Assembly (NCBI GenBank): GCA_026706665.1
Contig: JAPOYI010000193.1
Coordinates: forward strand, 1 to 52,895
From: Gammaproteobacteria bacterium
GTDB taxonomy: Bacteria; Pseudomonadota; Gammaproteobacteria; Pseudomonadales; Azotimanducaceae
Direction: 5' to 3'
Length of the DNA: 52,895 nt
The notes beneath the pieces are model-generated. The model was not told where the DNA came from, ran no database searches, and saw only the letters and a list, made by a program, of their open reading frames with translations. The translations under genes were made by a program, and so were the position numbers. This document shows positions 17,032 to 24,190 of this stretch, one piece after another; position 1 is the first letter of the stretch, and the number at the start of each line of letters is the position of its first letter.

Positions 17032-17871
17032 ATGAACGTCGGAATCTTCAACTTCATCACCGAATACTCCATGCCCATCACCGATCTCGCGCGCGAGGTG
17101 GAGGACCGTGGCTTCGACTCCCTTTGGGTCCCCGAGCACACGCACATTCCGACCTCCCGCCTGTCGCCCTATCCGGAGGGCACGGAACTGCCGGAGGAGT
17201 ACAAGCACACGCTCGACCCCTTCGTGACGCTCTCCGCTGCCGCTGCCGTCACGTCGAAGATCAAGCTCGGCACCAGCATCATCCTCATCATCGAGCGGGA
17301 CACCATCACCACCGCCAAGGCGGGGGCGACGCTCGATTTCCAGTCGAACGGGCGCCTCATGTTCGGCATGGGCGGCGGCTGGAACCGCGAAGAGGCCGAG
17401 AATCACGGCACGGAGTGGGATACGCGGTTCAAGCGCCTCGAGGAGCAGATGCAGGCAATAAAGAAGATCTGGACCGAGGACGAGGCCGAGTTCCACGGCG
17501 ACCACGTCGACTTCGATCCGATCTGGGCATGGCCGAAACCGATTTCCGATCCGCATCCGCCGCTCTTTCTCGGCGGAGAGACCATTCACACCCTGCGCCG
17601 GGTGGTGAAGTACGGCGACGGTTGGCTGCCGCGCGCGGGCTGGCCCGAGCAGGTGCTCGAAGGCGTGGGGAAACTCCGGCAACTCGCCGAGGAGGCGGGG
17701 AGGGACCCGTCGTCCATCGACATTTCGATCTTCGCGCTGCTGCCCGACGACGACTACTGGCCGTCGCGATTCATCGACGAGGGCGTCAACCGCATCATCT
17801 TCTGGCTGCCGCCCCAGGATGCCGACGCGATGCGGCGAATGATGGACAAGGTCCAGGGATACCTCGACTGA
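17032..17871 (+). CDS. LLM-class flavin-dependent oxidoreductase (TIM barrel), copy 1
   Basis: This is a 279-residue luciferase-like protein. Visible features are the opening MNVGIFNFITEYSM, LAREVEDRGFDSLWVPEHTH (21-40), the strand KIKLGTSI with VTSKI before it, and the phosphate-binding-like GRLMFGMGGGWNREEAENHG (101-120). IWTEDEAEFHGDHVDF and PLFLGGETIHTLRRV follow, typical of the F420-dependent or FMN-dependent LLM group. It uses reduced flavin or F420 to oxidise an unknown substrate. Start ATG 17032 has no strong ribosome site but fits the family N-terminus. It lies 50 nt after Gfo/Idh copy 2, so both are probably co-transcribed. Confidence 0.88.
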   Translation: MNVGIFNFITEYSMPITDLAREVEDRGFDSLWVPEHTHIPTSRLSPYPEGTELPEEYKHTLDPFVTLSAAAAVTSKIKLGTSIILIIERDTITTAKAGATLDFQSNGRLMFGMGGGWNREEAENHGTEWDTRFKRLEEQMQAIKKIWTEDEAEFHGDHVDFDPIWAWPKPISDPHPPLFLGGETIHTLRRVVKYGDGWLPRAGWPEQVLEGVGKLRQLAEEAGRDPSSIDISIFALLPDDDYWPSRFIDEGVNRIIFWLPPQDADAMRRMMDKVQGYLD

Positions 17872-17944
17872 GGGCCGCCCAATAGCGCTTCCTGCGGCGC
17901 TTTATGGCGGACGCCCGGAGGCGGTACGGTGGATGCCAACTCGA

Positions 17945-17964
17945 AACCCGCAGCTTGCGGGGTT
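17945..17964. terminator. Hairpin between convergent LLM and VapC genes
   Basis: AACCCGCA (17945-17952) can pair with TGCGGGGTT (17956-17964) with one bulged base and a 3-nt loop. It lies 3 nt beyond the VapC stop on the minus strand, where the stem is followed by TTTCG, and 73 nt beyond the LLM stop on the plus strand. It is likely a weak factor-independent terminator for the toxin-antitoxin operon. Confidence 0.4.
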
Positions 17965-17967
17965 CTC

Positions 17968-18342
17968 TCAGGCCGTCATGACCGATACGTCGTACTTGGC
18001 GATGTTCGGGTCGCGGGTCAACAACGTCAGATCGCCGAGTCGGGCTTGCGCGACCAGCAATCGGTCAAACGGATCCCGATGATGCATGGGCAACTCGGCA
18101 TATGCCACGAGATGAGAGAGTTCGATGCCCAGAATCTCGTAATCGTCTGCGACGATCTCGTAGAAGTTGTCGGGCAGCTCGAGCTTGCCGATCGAGCGTT
18201 TGATGGCGCACTCCCACAAGGTGGCCATGCTCACGTAAAGCGTGGTGTCGCTCGATTCGAACACGGCCCGGGCCTCTTCCGACAACAGTCCCGGCGTGGC
18301 TCGCGCCCAAAGCAGCGCGTGCGTATCCAGCAGATACCTCAT
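17968..18342 (-). CDS. VapC-type PIN-domain ribonuclease toxin (copy 1)
   Basis: This is a 124-residue PIN domain. MRYLLDTHALLWA gives the first acidic residue D6, ATLWECAIK gives the conserved glutamate of the second site, and DPFDRLLVAQARLGDLTLLTRD gives the two later aspartates. The ending NIAKYDVSVMTA is of the VapC/PIN 'type II toxin-antitoxin' kind. ATG 18342 overlaps the antitoxin stop in an ATGA junction, so the pair is translationally coupled, antitoxin first. The expected activity is Mg2+-dependent cleavage of RNA, checked by the cognate antitoxin. An upstream ATG at 18387 lies inside the antitoxin gene and is not used. Confidence 0.9.
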   Translation of the reverse strand: MRYLLDTHALLWARATPGLLSEEARAVFESSDTTLYVSMATLWECAIKRSIGKLELPDNFYEIVADDYEILGIELSHLVAYAELPMHHRDPFDRLLVAQARLGDLTLLTRDPNIAKYDVSVMTA

Positions 18343-18584
18343 TTGTCCGCCGTGATGCCCAGCGCCTCCGCAAGGTCGGGTGGCCACTCGTCGAAATCTC
18401 CACTGATCCGGATCTGACCGGCGAGGTCACCGAGCTTCCTCGGCTGAACTCGGGTTCCATACCGAACGACTCTCACTACTGGCCTACCCATCCGGGTAAC
18501 GATGAATTCTTCGCCTTTGGTGGCCCGCTCGACAATCTCCGAAAAACGCGCCTTGGCATCGCTGAGGGTGACCGTGGATTCCAT
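18339..18584 (-). CDS. Phd/YefM-family antitoxin of the VapC pair (copy 1)
   Basis: The 81-residue protein has the Phd/YefM DNA-binding N-terminus: STVTLSDAKARFSEIVERA, then KGEEFIVTRMGRPVVRVV. Its C-terminal tail, containing LAGQIRISGDFDEWPPDLAEAL, is the usual toxin-binding segment of PIN-partner antitoxins. ATG 18584 is chosen because the next upstream ATG (18596) falls inside the perfect inverted repeat at 18593-18623, which probably is the operator and promoter. Transcription starting there would give a leaderless or nearly leaderless mRNA. Autorepression by the antitoxin, enhanced by the toxin, is the family norm and fits the site. Confidence 0.88.
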   Translation of the reverse strand: MESTVTLSDAKARFSEIVERATKGEEFIVTRMGRPVVRVVRYGTRVQPRKLGDLAGQIRISGDFDEWPPDLAEALGITADK

Positions 18585-18592
18585 GTAGAAGT

Positions 18593-18623
18593 GCATATAG
18601 TCTGACTTGGTCAGACTATATGC
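18593..18623. promoter_or_regulatory. Perfect 14-bp inverted repeat, operator of the toxin-antitoxin operon
   Basis: Arms GCATATAGTCTGAC (18593-18606) and GTCAGACTATATGC (18610-18623) are separated by three bases. The repeat ends 9 nt before the antitoxin start. The arms contain TATAGT/ACTATA, so the promoter -10 box probably lies inside the operator, an arrangement suited to autorepression by a dimeric Phd-like protein. Perfect identity over 28 bp is unlikely by chance. Confidence 0.75.
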
Positions 18624-18692
18624 TTGGAGAGGATGATGCGCAACGGCCCGCCCGCTTCGAGAATGCGTGCGGAACCTGCGCTCCCCAACCAT

Positions 18693-19880
18693 TCAGGCGC
18701 TGAACATTCTCGGCTGCGCGAACGAGAGATCGGAGATACCCCGGATCGGCAGCACTGTGATGCGTTCGTCCAGAGGGTAGGTTTCGTCGCCGGGATAGAC
18801 TACCCACAAGTGCTTGAGGTTGAGGTCACGCAGAGCGATGCGCATCGACCTCGTTGTGCCGGGTGCGTCACTGTGCTTGAACTCGAAGCCGAAGCGGTTA
18901 CCCCCGACGCTGACCAGCAGATCGAGTTCCGCGCCCGCGTGCGTCGCCCAGAAGTATGCGTCTCGACGGGCCGTGCACGACAGGACCTGCTCGATGCCGA
19001 AACCTTCGAATGACGCACCCACCTTCGGGTGGCCCTGCAGGGCGGTTTCGGACCCGAGGTCCAGGAGGGCGTGCATCATTCCCGTATCGCGTACGTAGAT
19101 TTTCGGTGCCCTCACCTGGCGTTTCTTCAGGTTCTCGAACCAGGGAGGCAATACCCGGACCATTCGGGCGTCGGCCAGGATGTCCAGGTAGCGTCGGGCG
19201 GCAGCTTGACCGGCGCCGATCGCGCGGGCGAATTCGGCGGCGTTCCAGACTTGGCCGTGATAGTGGGCAATCATGGTCCAGAACCGGCGTAGCGCTTCGG
19301 TGGGTACCGTGACTCCGAGTTGCGGGATGTCCTGGAACAGAAAGGTCTCCACGAACGTCTCGCGCCAAAGGACGGAGGTCGCCTCGTCCTCGGCGAGATA
19401 GCTGCGCGGGAAACCGCCCCGCCGCCAGAGAGAACGCCAATCCGATTGTGGTACCTCGGTGAGATCAAACCCGAACAGGTCTACCAGGCCGACCCGACCC
19501 GCCAAGGACTCCGATGCACCCTTCACCAACGCCGGTGACGCGCTTCCCAAGAGCAGGAATTGTGCAGGTGATTCGCGGCGGTCGAGGAGCACGCGCAGCG
19601 TCTCGAACAGGTCGGGCTGACGCTGGATTTCGTCGATAACCACCAGGCCGGACAGGCGAGACAACGTCTGCTCGGGTGTCTGCAGACGGTGCCGGTCCGC
19701 CGCGCGTTCCAGGTCGAACGAGTTGACTGAGACTTCCCGGTCCTTCGCCCGGCGATCATTGCCGAAGAGTTCCGCGAGCGTGGTCTTGCCGCACTGGCGC
19801 GGTCCGACAAGTGCCACCGCAGGATGTGCGCGGAAAGATTGGACGATTCGACGGACGGCTTGAGGGCGGGGAATCAGCAT
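18693..19880 (-). CDS. AAA ATPase / DUF4143 protein
   Basis: The 395-residue protein has Walker A GPRQCGKT (26-33), Walker B VVIDEIQ (about 78-84), sensor LGSASP, and a C-terminal DUF4143 domain. In the latter, AGAELDLLV and FGFEFKHSD provide the D and E-x-K of a PD-(D/E)xK-like fold. Unlike the 559-residue relative at 12935 it ends at the normal length. The ATG at 19880 is preferred to a GTG at 19886. Upstream a TTGACA box (19917-19912) and a long-armed inverted repeat suggest regulated transcription. The Phd-family antitoxin gene ends its promoter region 69 nt downstream. Function of the family is uncertain; members are often linked with defence or toxin-antitoxin islands. Confidence 0.85.
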   Translation of the reverse strand: MLIPRPQAVRRIVQSFRAHPAVALVGPRQCGKTTLAELFGNDRRAKDREVSVNSFDLERAADRHRLQTPEQTLSRLSGLVVIDEIQRQPDLFETLRVLLDRRESPAQFLLLGSASPALVKGASESLAGRVGLVDLFGFDLTEVPQSDWRSLWRRGGFPRSYLAEDEATSVLWRETFVETFLFQDIPQLGVTVPTEALRRFWTMIAHYHGQVWNAAEFARAIGAGQAAARRYLDILADARMVRVLPPWFENLKKRQVRAPKIYVRDTGMMHALLDLGSETALQGHPKVGASFEGFGIEQVLSCTARRDAYFWATHAGAELDLLVSVGGNRFGFEFKHSDAPGTTRSMRIALRDLNLKHLWVVYPGDETYPLDERITVLPIRGISDLSFAQPRMFSA

Positions 19881-19893
19881 GGCCACTGACGTT

Positions 19894-19936
19894 AATTCTT
19901 GAAAATCGTTGTGTCAAATACATATTTTCAAGAATT
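19894..19936. promoter_or_regulatory. 13-bp inverted repeat with 17-nt spacer, promoter of DUF4143 ATPase
   Basis: Arms AATTCTTGAAAAT (19894-19906) and ATTTTCAAGAATT (19924-19936) are perfect reverse complements. Reading leftwards on the minus strand, TTGACA (19917-19912) sits in the spacer and TAACGT (19894-19889) lies 17 nt downstream as a possible -10. The arms therefore flank the -35 box and cover the core promoter, which suggests an operator for a dimeric repressor. The regulator is unknown. Confidence 0.6.
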
Positions 19937-19978
19937 GTGTGGCAGATTCCAGTTGGTTATGGCGCAGACGACATTTTC

Positions 19979-20008
19979 TTGACCTCCGGTTGACCTCTGG
20001 AGTAAGGA
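19979..20008 (+). promoter_or_regulatory. Tandem TTGACCTC(C/T)GG repeat, candidate promoter of PhyH gene
   Basis: Two adjacent 11-nt repeats (19979-19989, 19990-20000) each contain TTGACC. The first, with TAAGGA at 20003-20008 and an 18-nt spacer, could form a -35/-10 pair for the PhyH gene starting at 20046. Alternatively the repeats are binding sites for an activator. Confidence 0.35.
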
Positions 20009-20045
20009 TGCACTTTGGCTTGCCTATCTGGTAAAAGAAGCTCCC

Positions 20046-20903
20046 ATGCTCGAGCCAGCTCAGATCGCGTCCTATGCCGCCAACGGTTACCTGGCAGTGG
20101 AGAATGTCCTGGCCGGTGCCGAACTGGAGGAGCTTCGGCGGGTAACCGACGAGTTCGTCGAGAAGTCCCGGGAAGTCACGGTCAACGACGCGATCTTCGA
20201 CCTGGAGCCCGGGCACAGTGCCGAATCGCCCAGCCTGCGCCGCATCAAGCACCCTCTCACCCAGCACCCGGTCTACGCGAAGTACGCCCGCCACGAGCGC
20301 ATCCTGGACATGGTGGAGAGCCTCCTGGGGCCGAACCTGCGGTCCCACAACAACAAGCTGAACATGAAGAACCACGGTGACGGTTCCGCCGTGGAGTGGC
20401 ACCAGGACTGGGCGTTCTATCCGCACACCAACGACGACCTGCTCGAAGTGGGCATCGCGCTTGACGACATGACCATGGAGAACGGGGCGCTCATGGTTCT
20501 CCCGGGTAGCCACAGGGGCAGGACCTGGGACCATCACCAGGACGGCCTCTTCGTCGGCGCGATCACGGACCCGGCGTTCACGGGCGACGGCGCCGTGCCG
20601 ATCACGGTCAAGGCGGGTGGCATCACCCTGCACCACGTTCGCATGGTGCACGGCTCCAGGCCCAATCGTTCCATGAAACCCCGTCGGATGTTCTTCATCG
20701 GGTTCTGCGCCACGGACGCGTGGCCGCTCGTTCCCTCGGGGGATTCCCTTGAGGATCTGAACAGCCGGGTAGTGCGCGGAAAGCCCACCCTGGAGCCGCG
20801 GATGAAAGACCTGCCTGTGCGCCTCAGTCTGCCTCGCGTGGAAGGTGGCAGCATCTACGAGCAACAGGAGAAACTGCGCAACCCGCGCCTTGCCTCGGGC
20901 TGA
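20046..20903 (+). CDS. Phytanoyl-CoA dioxygenase family protein (short type)
   Basis: This is a 285-residue PhyH protein with the classical layout: ANGYLAVENVLAGAELEEL near the N-terminus, H119-Q-D121 (EWHQDWAFYPHTND) as first iron ligands, and GALMVLPGSHRG (147-158). Distal H202 (RMVHGSRPN) and R213/R214 follow for 2-oxoglutarate. It is closer to generic PhyH proteins (ectoine- or phytanoyl-CoA-hydroxylase type) than to the two expanded subfamilies in this window. Start ATG 20046 follows AAAGAAG. It diverges from the DUF4143 ATPase and converges on the class II aldolase. The substrate is not predictable. Confidence 0.9.
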   Translation: MLEPAQIASYAANGYLAVENVLAGAELEELRRVTDEFVEKSREVTVNDAIFDLEPGHSAESPSLRRIKHPLTQHPVYAKYARHERILDMVESLLGPNLRSHNNKLNMKNHGDGSAVEWHQDWAFYPHTNDDLLEVGIALDDMTMENGALMVLPGSHRGRTWDHHQDGLFVGAITDPAFTGDGAVPITVKAGGITLHHVRMVHGSRPNRSMKPRRMFFIGFCATDAWPLVPSGDSLEDLNSRVVRGKPTLEPRMKDLPVRLSLPRVEGGSIYEQQEKLRNPRLASG

Positions 20904-20930
20904 TTGTCTCCGAGTCCCAGGCGGGCAGGG

Positions 20931-21590
20931 TCAGATCTCCTTGCCGTACTGGTTTTGCCGCGCCCGCTCGAAGAACTCCTCCCACTCGGTATCCGTCAGG
21001 CGCTCGGGCTCGCCCAGTTGCCGCGCCAGGACGTATTGCCGGCACATGATCTCCAGCCGATGCGCCTGGTTGACCGCTCTCTTGAGATTGGGTGCGCGAC
21101 AGATCATGCCGTGTTTGCCGAGCAGGCACGCCGTGCGGTGCGTGAGCGCTTCGGTCGCGCCGTCGGCCAGCGCTTGGGTGCCGAAGGTGGAGTAGGGCAC
21201 GCAGGGCACGTCGTTTCCGCCGAACGACCCCACCAGGTAGTGGAAACCCGGCAGCGGTTTGAGGTGGCTCGCTACCGCCACGCAGTAGTCCGAATGCGTA
21301 TGCACCACCGCCTGGGCCTCGGCATGCCTTTCGTAGATCGCCGCATGCATGCGCCACTCGGATGAGGGCTTGCGCCCACCGTCCCAATCGCCGTCGAGTG
21401 AAATGTTGACAATGGAGTCCGTAGTAATGGATTCCGCCGCCGCGCCCGTGGGCGAGATCAGCATCCTGTCGTCGCCGAACCGGACGCTCAGGTTGCCCGA
21501 ACTGAGTTCATTCAGGCCCCTCTCCGCAACCAGCCTGTAGTGTGCCACAAGCTCCTCGCGCAGCGTTTCTTCGTTTACCGCATCTGACAT
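20931..21590 (-). CDS. Class II aldolase/adducin family protein (L-fuculose-phosphate aldolase-like)
   Basis: The 219-residue protein aligns with FucA-type aldolases: GNLSVR (32-37), SPTG (46-49), S76-S77-E78 in KPSSEWRMH, zinc ligands H97 and H99 (VVHTHSDY) and H160 (LGKHGM). Spacing is almost the same as in the E. coli enzyme, where the corresponding residues are E73, H92, H94 and H155, so an intact metal site and catalytic acid are expected. The reaction would be retro-aldol cleavage or a related decarboxylation of a sugar-derived substrate. It is in the same orientation as the esterase upstream (75 nt), possibly one unit. The sugar is unknown. Confidence 0.9.
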   Translation of the reverse strand: MSDAVNEETLREELVAHYRLVAERGLNELSSGNLSVRFGDDRMLISPTGAAAESITTDSIVNISLDGDWDGGRKPSSEWRMHAAIYERHAEAQAVVHTHSDYCVAVASHLKPLPGFHYLVGSFGGNDVPCVPYSTFGTQALADGATEALTHRTACLLGKHGMICRAPNLKRAVNQAHRLEIMCRQYVLARQLGEPERLTDTEWEEFFERARQNQYGKEI

Positions 21591-21665
21591 TTCAAGACTC
21601 CTTTGGGCTTTGCTGAGCGCTTTCGCTCCAGTGCGACAAGATGTAGTTCGTCATCGTTCCCGGCT

Positions 21666-22493
21666 TCAAAGGTACTTCGAGAAGAAGTGCTCAATGAGGC
21701 GCAGGACGGTTTGACCGTAGACCGATGACGGGTCGGCCACGTCCACCATGCCTTCCTGCGTGGCGCTGCGCCGATCGAATGCGTGGCCCTGGCCGGCAAA
21801 CACGTGAAGTTCGACTGCCCGGCCAAGGCCGTAGAGCTTCGAATACAGGTCAACCGTGTCCGCAAGCGGGACGGCGGGATCCTCGGCGCCGTGAATCAGG
21901 AGGCAGGGCGGGAAGTCCGCCAGGTCGTGGCATATCGGGCTCGCCCTGTCATGGTCCCGGTCGCCCGCTTCCCGGTGGAGCAGCCCGATCGGCTTGCCGG
22001 AAGCGTTGTTTCGTCGTGCCCGCGTCGGTCCGTACATGGAACCCACCGCCTTCACTTCGCTCGAACACCGGGCATGACCGCCCGCGCCTTCAAAATCCGA
22101 AGTTGCCGCCGCCATGAGCGCCAGGTGACCGCCTGCGGAATCCCCCGTCACACCGACGCGAGCGGGGTCGACGCCGAGTGCATCGCAATTGGCCTTCAGG
22201 TATCGGATGGCGCACTTGACGTCTTCGATCTGCGCGGGCCAGTGCGCCTCGCCGGACAGGCGGTAGGACGGGCACAGGCACACGAACCCCAACCGGCTCA
22301 GGTGTTCGCCGAATCCCCTGACGCCCCGGGGAGAGCCGCGCGCCCAGCCGCCGCCGTGGACGATGACCATCGCCGGTCTGGGCACCGTCGCCATCGGGGG
22401 TATGAACAGGTTCCCTGCCAGGTCTCGCGCACCGGCCCGGCCGATGACGGCATCCTCGCGGACAGTGATCCGATCCATGGGGATCTGATCCAT
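21666..22493 (-). CDS. Alpha/beta hydrolase (esterase/lipase, HGGG type)
   Basis: The 275-residue serine hydrolase shows the oxyanion motif HGGGW (46-50), nucleophile elbow G-D-S119-A-G-G (117-122), acid D205 (HGAEDPAVP) and base H237 (GQGHAF). This is the pattern of hormone-sensitive-lipase-like or BD-FAE-like carboxylesterases. No signal peptide is visible, so it is cytoplasmic. ATG 22493 lies two bases after the stop of the transporter gene, so the two are translationally coupled. The residue 130-185 lid region contains a Cys/His/Asp-rich stretch. It could hydrolyse an ester imported by, or related to, the transporter's substrate; that link is inference. Confidence 0.88.
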   Translation of the reverse strand: MDQIPMDRITVREDAVIGRAGARDLAGNLFIPPMATVPRPAMVIVHGGGWARGSPRGVRGFGEHLSRLGFVCLCPSYRLSGEAHWPAQIEDVKCAIRYLKANCDALGVDPARVGVTGDSAGGHLALMAAATSDFEGAGGHARCSSEVKAVGSMYGPTRARRNNASGKPIGLLHREAGDRDHDRASPICHDLADFPPCLLIHGAEDPAVPLADTVDLYSKLYGLGRAVELHVFAGQGHAFDRRSATQEGMVDVADPSSVYGQTVLRLIEHFFSKYL

Positions 22494-22495
22494 GA

Positions 22496-23956
22496 CTACG
22501 CCACGACCTCCACCACCTTGCTGTAGATCGTGTACCCGGCGAACGCGATGTACATCGCGGACGCGAGGACCATGAAGGCGATGTTGACCCATCCGGGCCG
22601 AGCCGACTTCGGCAGGTAGGTGAGGTTCATGTAGAGGATCAGCGGGACGTAGACGGCCATGACGAATCCGCCGATGAGCGCGGCGATGAACAGGAAGTCG
22701 AGCCCGGCGATGTCGTACCTGCCGAAGAACCACACGCTGAATACGCCGATCACCATGGTCGTGATGACGAGCACCAGGTACCACTGCTCGAGGTTCAACC
22801 ACTTTCCGAACTTGAAGTTGGTATGCAGCAGGTCGGAAAAGATGCGGCTGCCGCCGTCGATGCCGCCAAGTTGGGTGCTGAACAGCGCCGCCATGCCCAC
22901 GACCAGGAACAGGTAGCGGCCAAAAGCGCCCATGCTCTGCTCGAGGATAGACGCGAGATCCCACACCAGGCTGCCCCGGTCCGGCACCAGGCCGATCGGG
23001 TGCAGGACGGCGAGGGCGCCGAAGATGAACAGGAACATCGTGAAGCTGCCAAGGATCCAGAAGAACAGCGTCTGGTCGATCACGACGTAACGGAACCAGT
23101 CCCGAAAGCGTCGCCGGTTTTCCGGGGTTTCGGGATAGACGTAGCCGGTGTCCGTTTCCTTCACTTCGTGCCTGTGGGCGGGGCTCATGAGCGAGGGCAT
23201 GCGCGTGCCCATGCCGATGTCTTTTTCCCGGAGATAGTAGGCGTAGTACAGGTTGCCGAGCCCGCCCGCGCCGGCGAATACCACGGCCCCGAAAAACCGG
23301 TTGAAGGTCAGTTGATCGCGGACCGACCCGTCATCGGCCACGACGTCCACGGGGAAGTCCGGGAAGCTGAACAGGTTGATGAGACCGTCCCACATCGCGA
23401 GGAAGATCTCCATGGATCCGATCTCCCAGACGACGTAGATGAGGCCGGCGACGATGACGACGATCAGTCCCATGATGCACCGTTCCACGGCGGTGTAGAT
23501 CACCCTGGGTCCGAACAGGATCGCGGCCACCAGGGCGAATACGAGCGCGGTCCAGAGCCAGGCCGGGCTGTCGTGCTGGGGACCGAAGATGAGGTCGCGC
23601 AGCGCGATGCCGGTCTCGCGCGCCCATCCCGGCAGGAACTTGCCCACGAAGATCACGAACACGAACACGTACACGATGAGTTTGATCGCCCTGGCCATGC
23701 CCGTGAATGGACTCTCGCCGGTGACGATGGTCCATCGCCCGATCTCGATGTTGACCCAGAGCTGGAGGAAAATGCCGATCGCCGCCGCCCAGAGCAATTG
23801 CGCGCCGACCACTGACGTGATCCAGGGCCACATGATCAGTTCGCCGGACCCGATGGCGAGTCCGGCAATCACCACTCCGGGACCGATCATCTTGAGTATC
23901 GGCCGCTTGCGCTCGGGCAGTTCCGCTTGCTGGAGCGGTTGGATCGGGATAGGCAT
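22496..23956 (-). CDS. Nramp-family-like membrane transporter lacking the DPGN metal motif
   Basis: The 486-residue polytopic protein (about 11-12 hydrophobic segments) starts GPGVVIAGLAIGSGEL (25-40) and has GAGGLGNLYYAYYLREKD in the sixth-helix region, the signature of the Nramp superfamily. In metal-transporting Nramps helix 1 carries DPGN and helix 6 a metal-binding methionine. Here these positions read GSGE and GAGGLGN, so Mn2+/Fe2+ transport is doubtful and another cation or organic substrate is possible. ATG 23956 is used; an extension to 24043 is not transmembrane and lacks a signal. Genes for esterase and aldolase follow directly, suggesting uptake followed by hydrolysis. Confidence 0.85.
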   Translation of the reverse strand: MPIPIQPLQQAELPERKRPILKMIGPGVVIAGLAIGSGELIMWPWITSVVGAQLLWAAAIGIFLQLWVNIEIGRWTIVTGESPFTGMARAIKLIVYVFVFVIFVGKFLPGWARETGIALRDLIFGPQHDSPAWLWTALVFALVAAILFGPRVIYTAVERCIMGLIVVIVAGLIYVVWEIGSMEIFLAMWDGLINLFSFPDFPVDVVADDGSVRDQLTFNRFFGAVVFAGAGGLGNLYYAYYLREKDIGMGTRMPSLMSPAHRHEVKETDTGYVYPETPENRRRFRDWFRYVVIDQTLFFWILGSFTMFLFIFGALAVLHPIGLVPDRGSLVWDLASILEQSMGAFGRYLFLVVGMAALFSTQLGGIDGGSRIFSDLLHTNFKFGKWLNLEQWYLVLVITTMVIGVFSVWFFGRYDIAGLDFLFIAALIGGFVMAVYVPLILYMNLTYLPKSARPGWVNIAFMVLASAMYIAFAGYTIYSKVVEVVA

Positions 23957-24114
23957 AGGTATCGACAGTTGGCAAAGATGGGTAGCGGTGACAAGCCTAG
24001 CAGCCTGCGCCGCAGAGCGGCACGAAGGGCGGGCGGATTTCATGGCACTAGCGGAATCAGTCCATCGGTTTCGAGGCGCGAGGGAAGCGTGAACCGAAAC
24101 GCAGGACCGTTGAG

Positions 24115-24126
24115 GGGTTAGAATGG
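24115..24126 (+). promoter_or_regulatory. Predicted -10 element for the LLM / PhyH-HEAT operon
   Basis: GGGTTAGAATGG contains TAGAAT and resembles the (G/C)GTAGAATG strings in front of the stand-alone PhyH genes. It lies 65 nt before the TTG start at 24191. No clear -35 box is visible. Confidence 0.3.
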
Positions 24127-24190
24127 AGTGTCTGGATCACTGGCGGCCGAGTACAGTGACAGACCCTCGCCGGGGGGAAGGAGAGGAATC

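Noticed and set aside
17884-17901. AGCGC / GCGCT hairpin after the LLM gene as a terminator
   Set aside because: The 5-bp stem with an 8-nt loop and only three T afterwards is weak; the hairpin at 17945-17964 is better supported.
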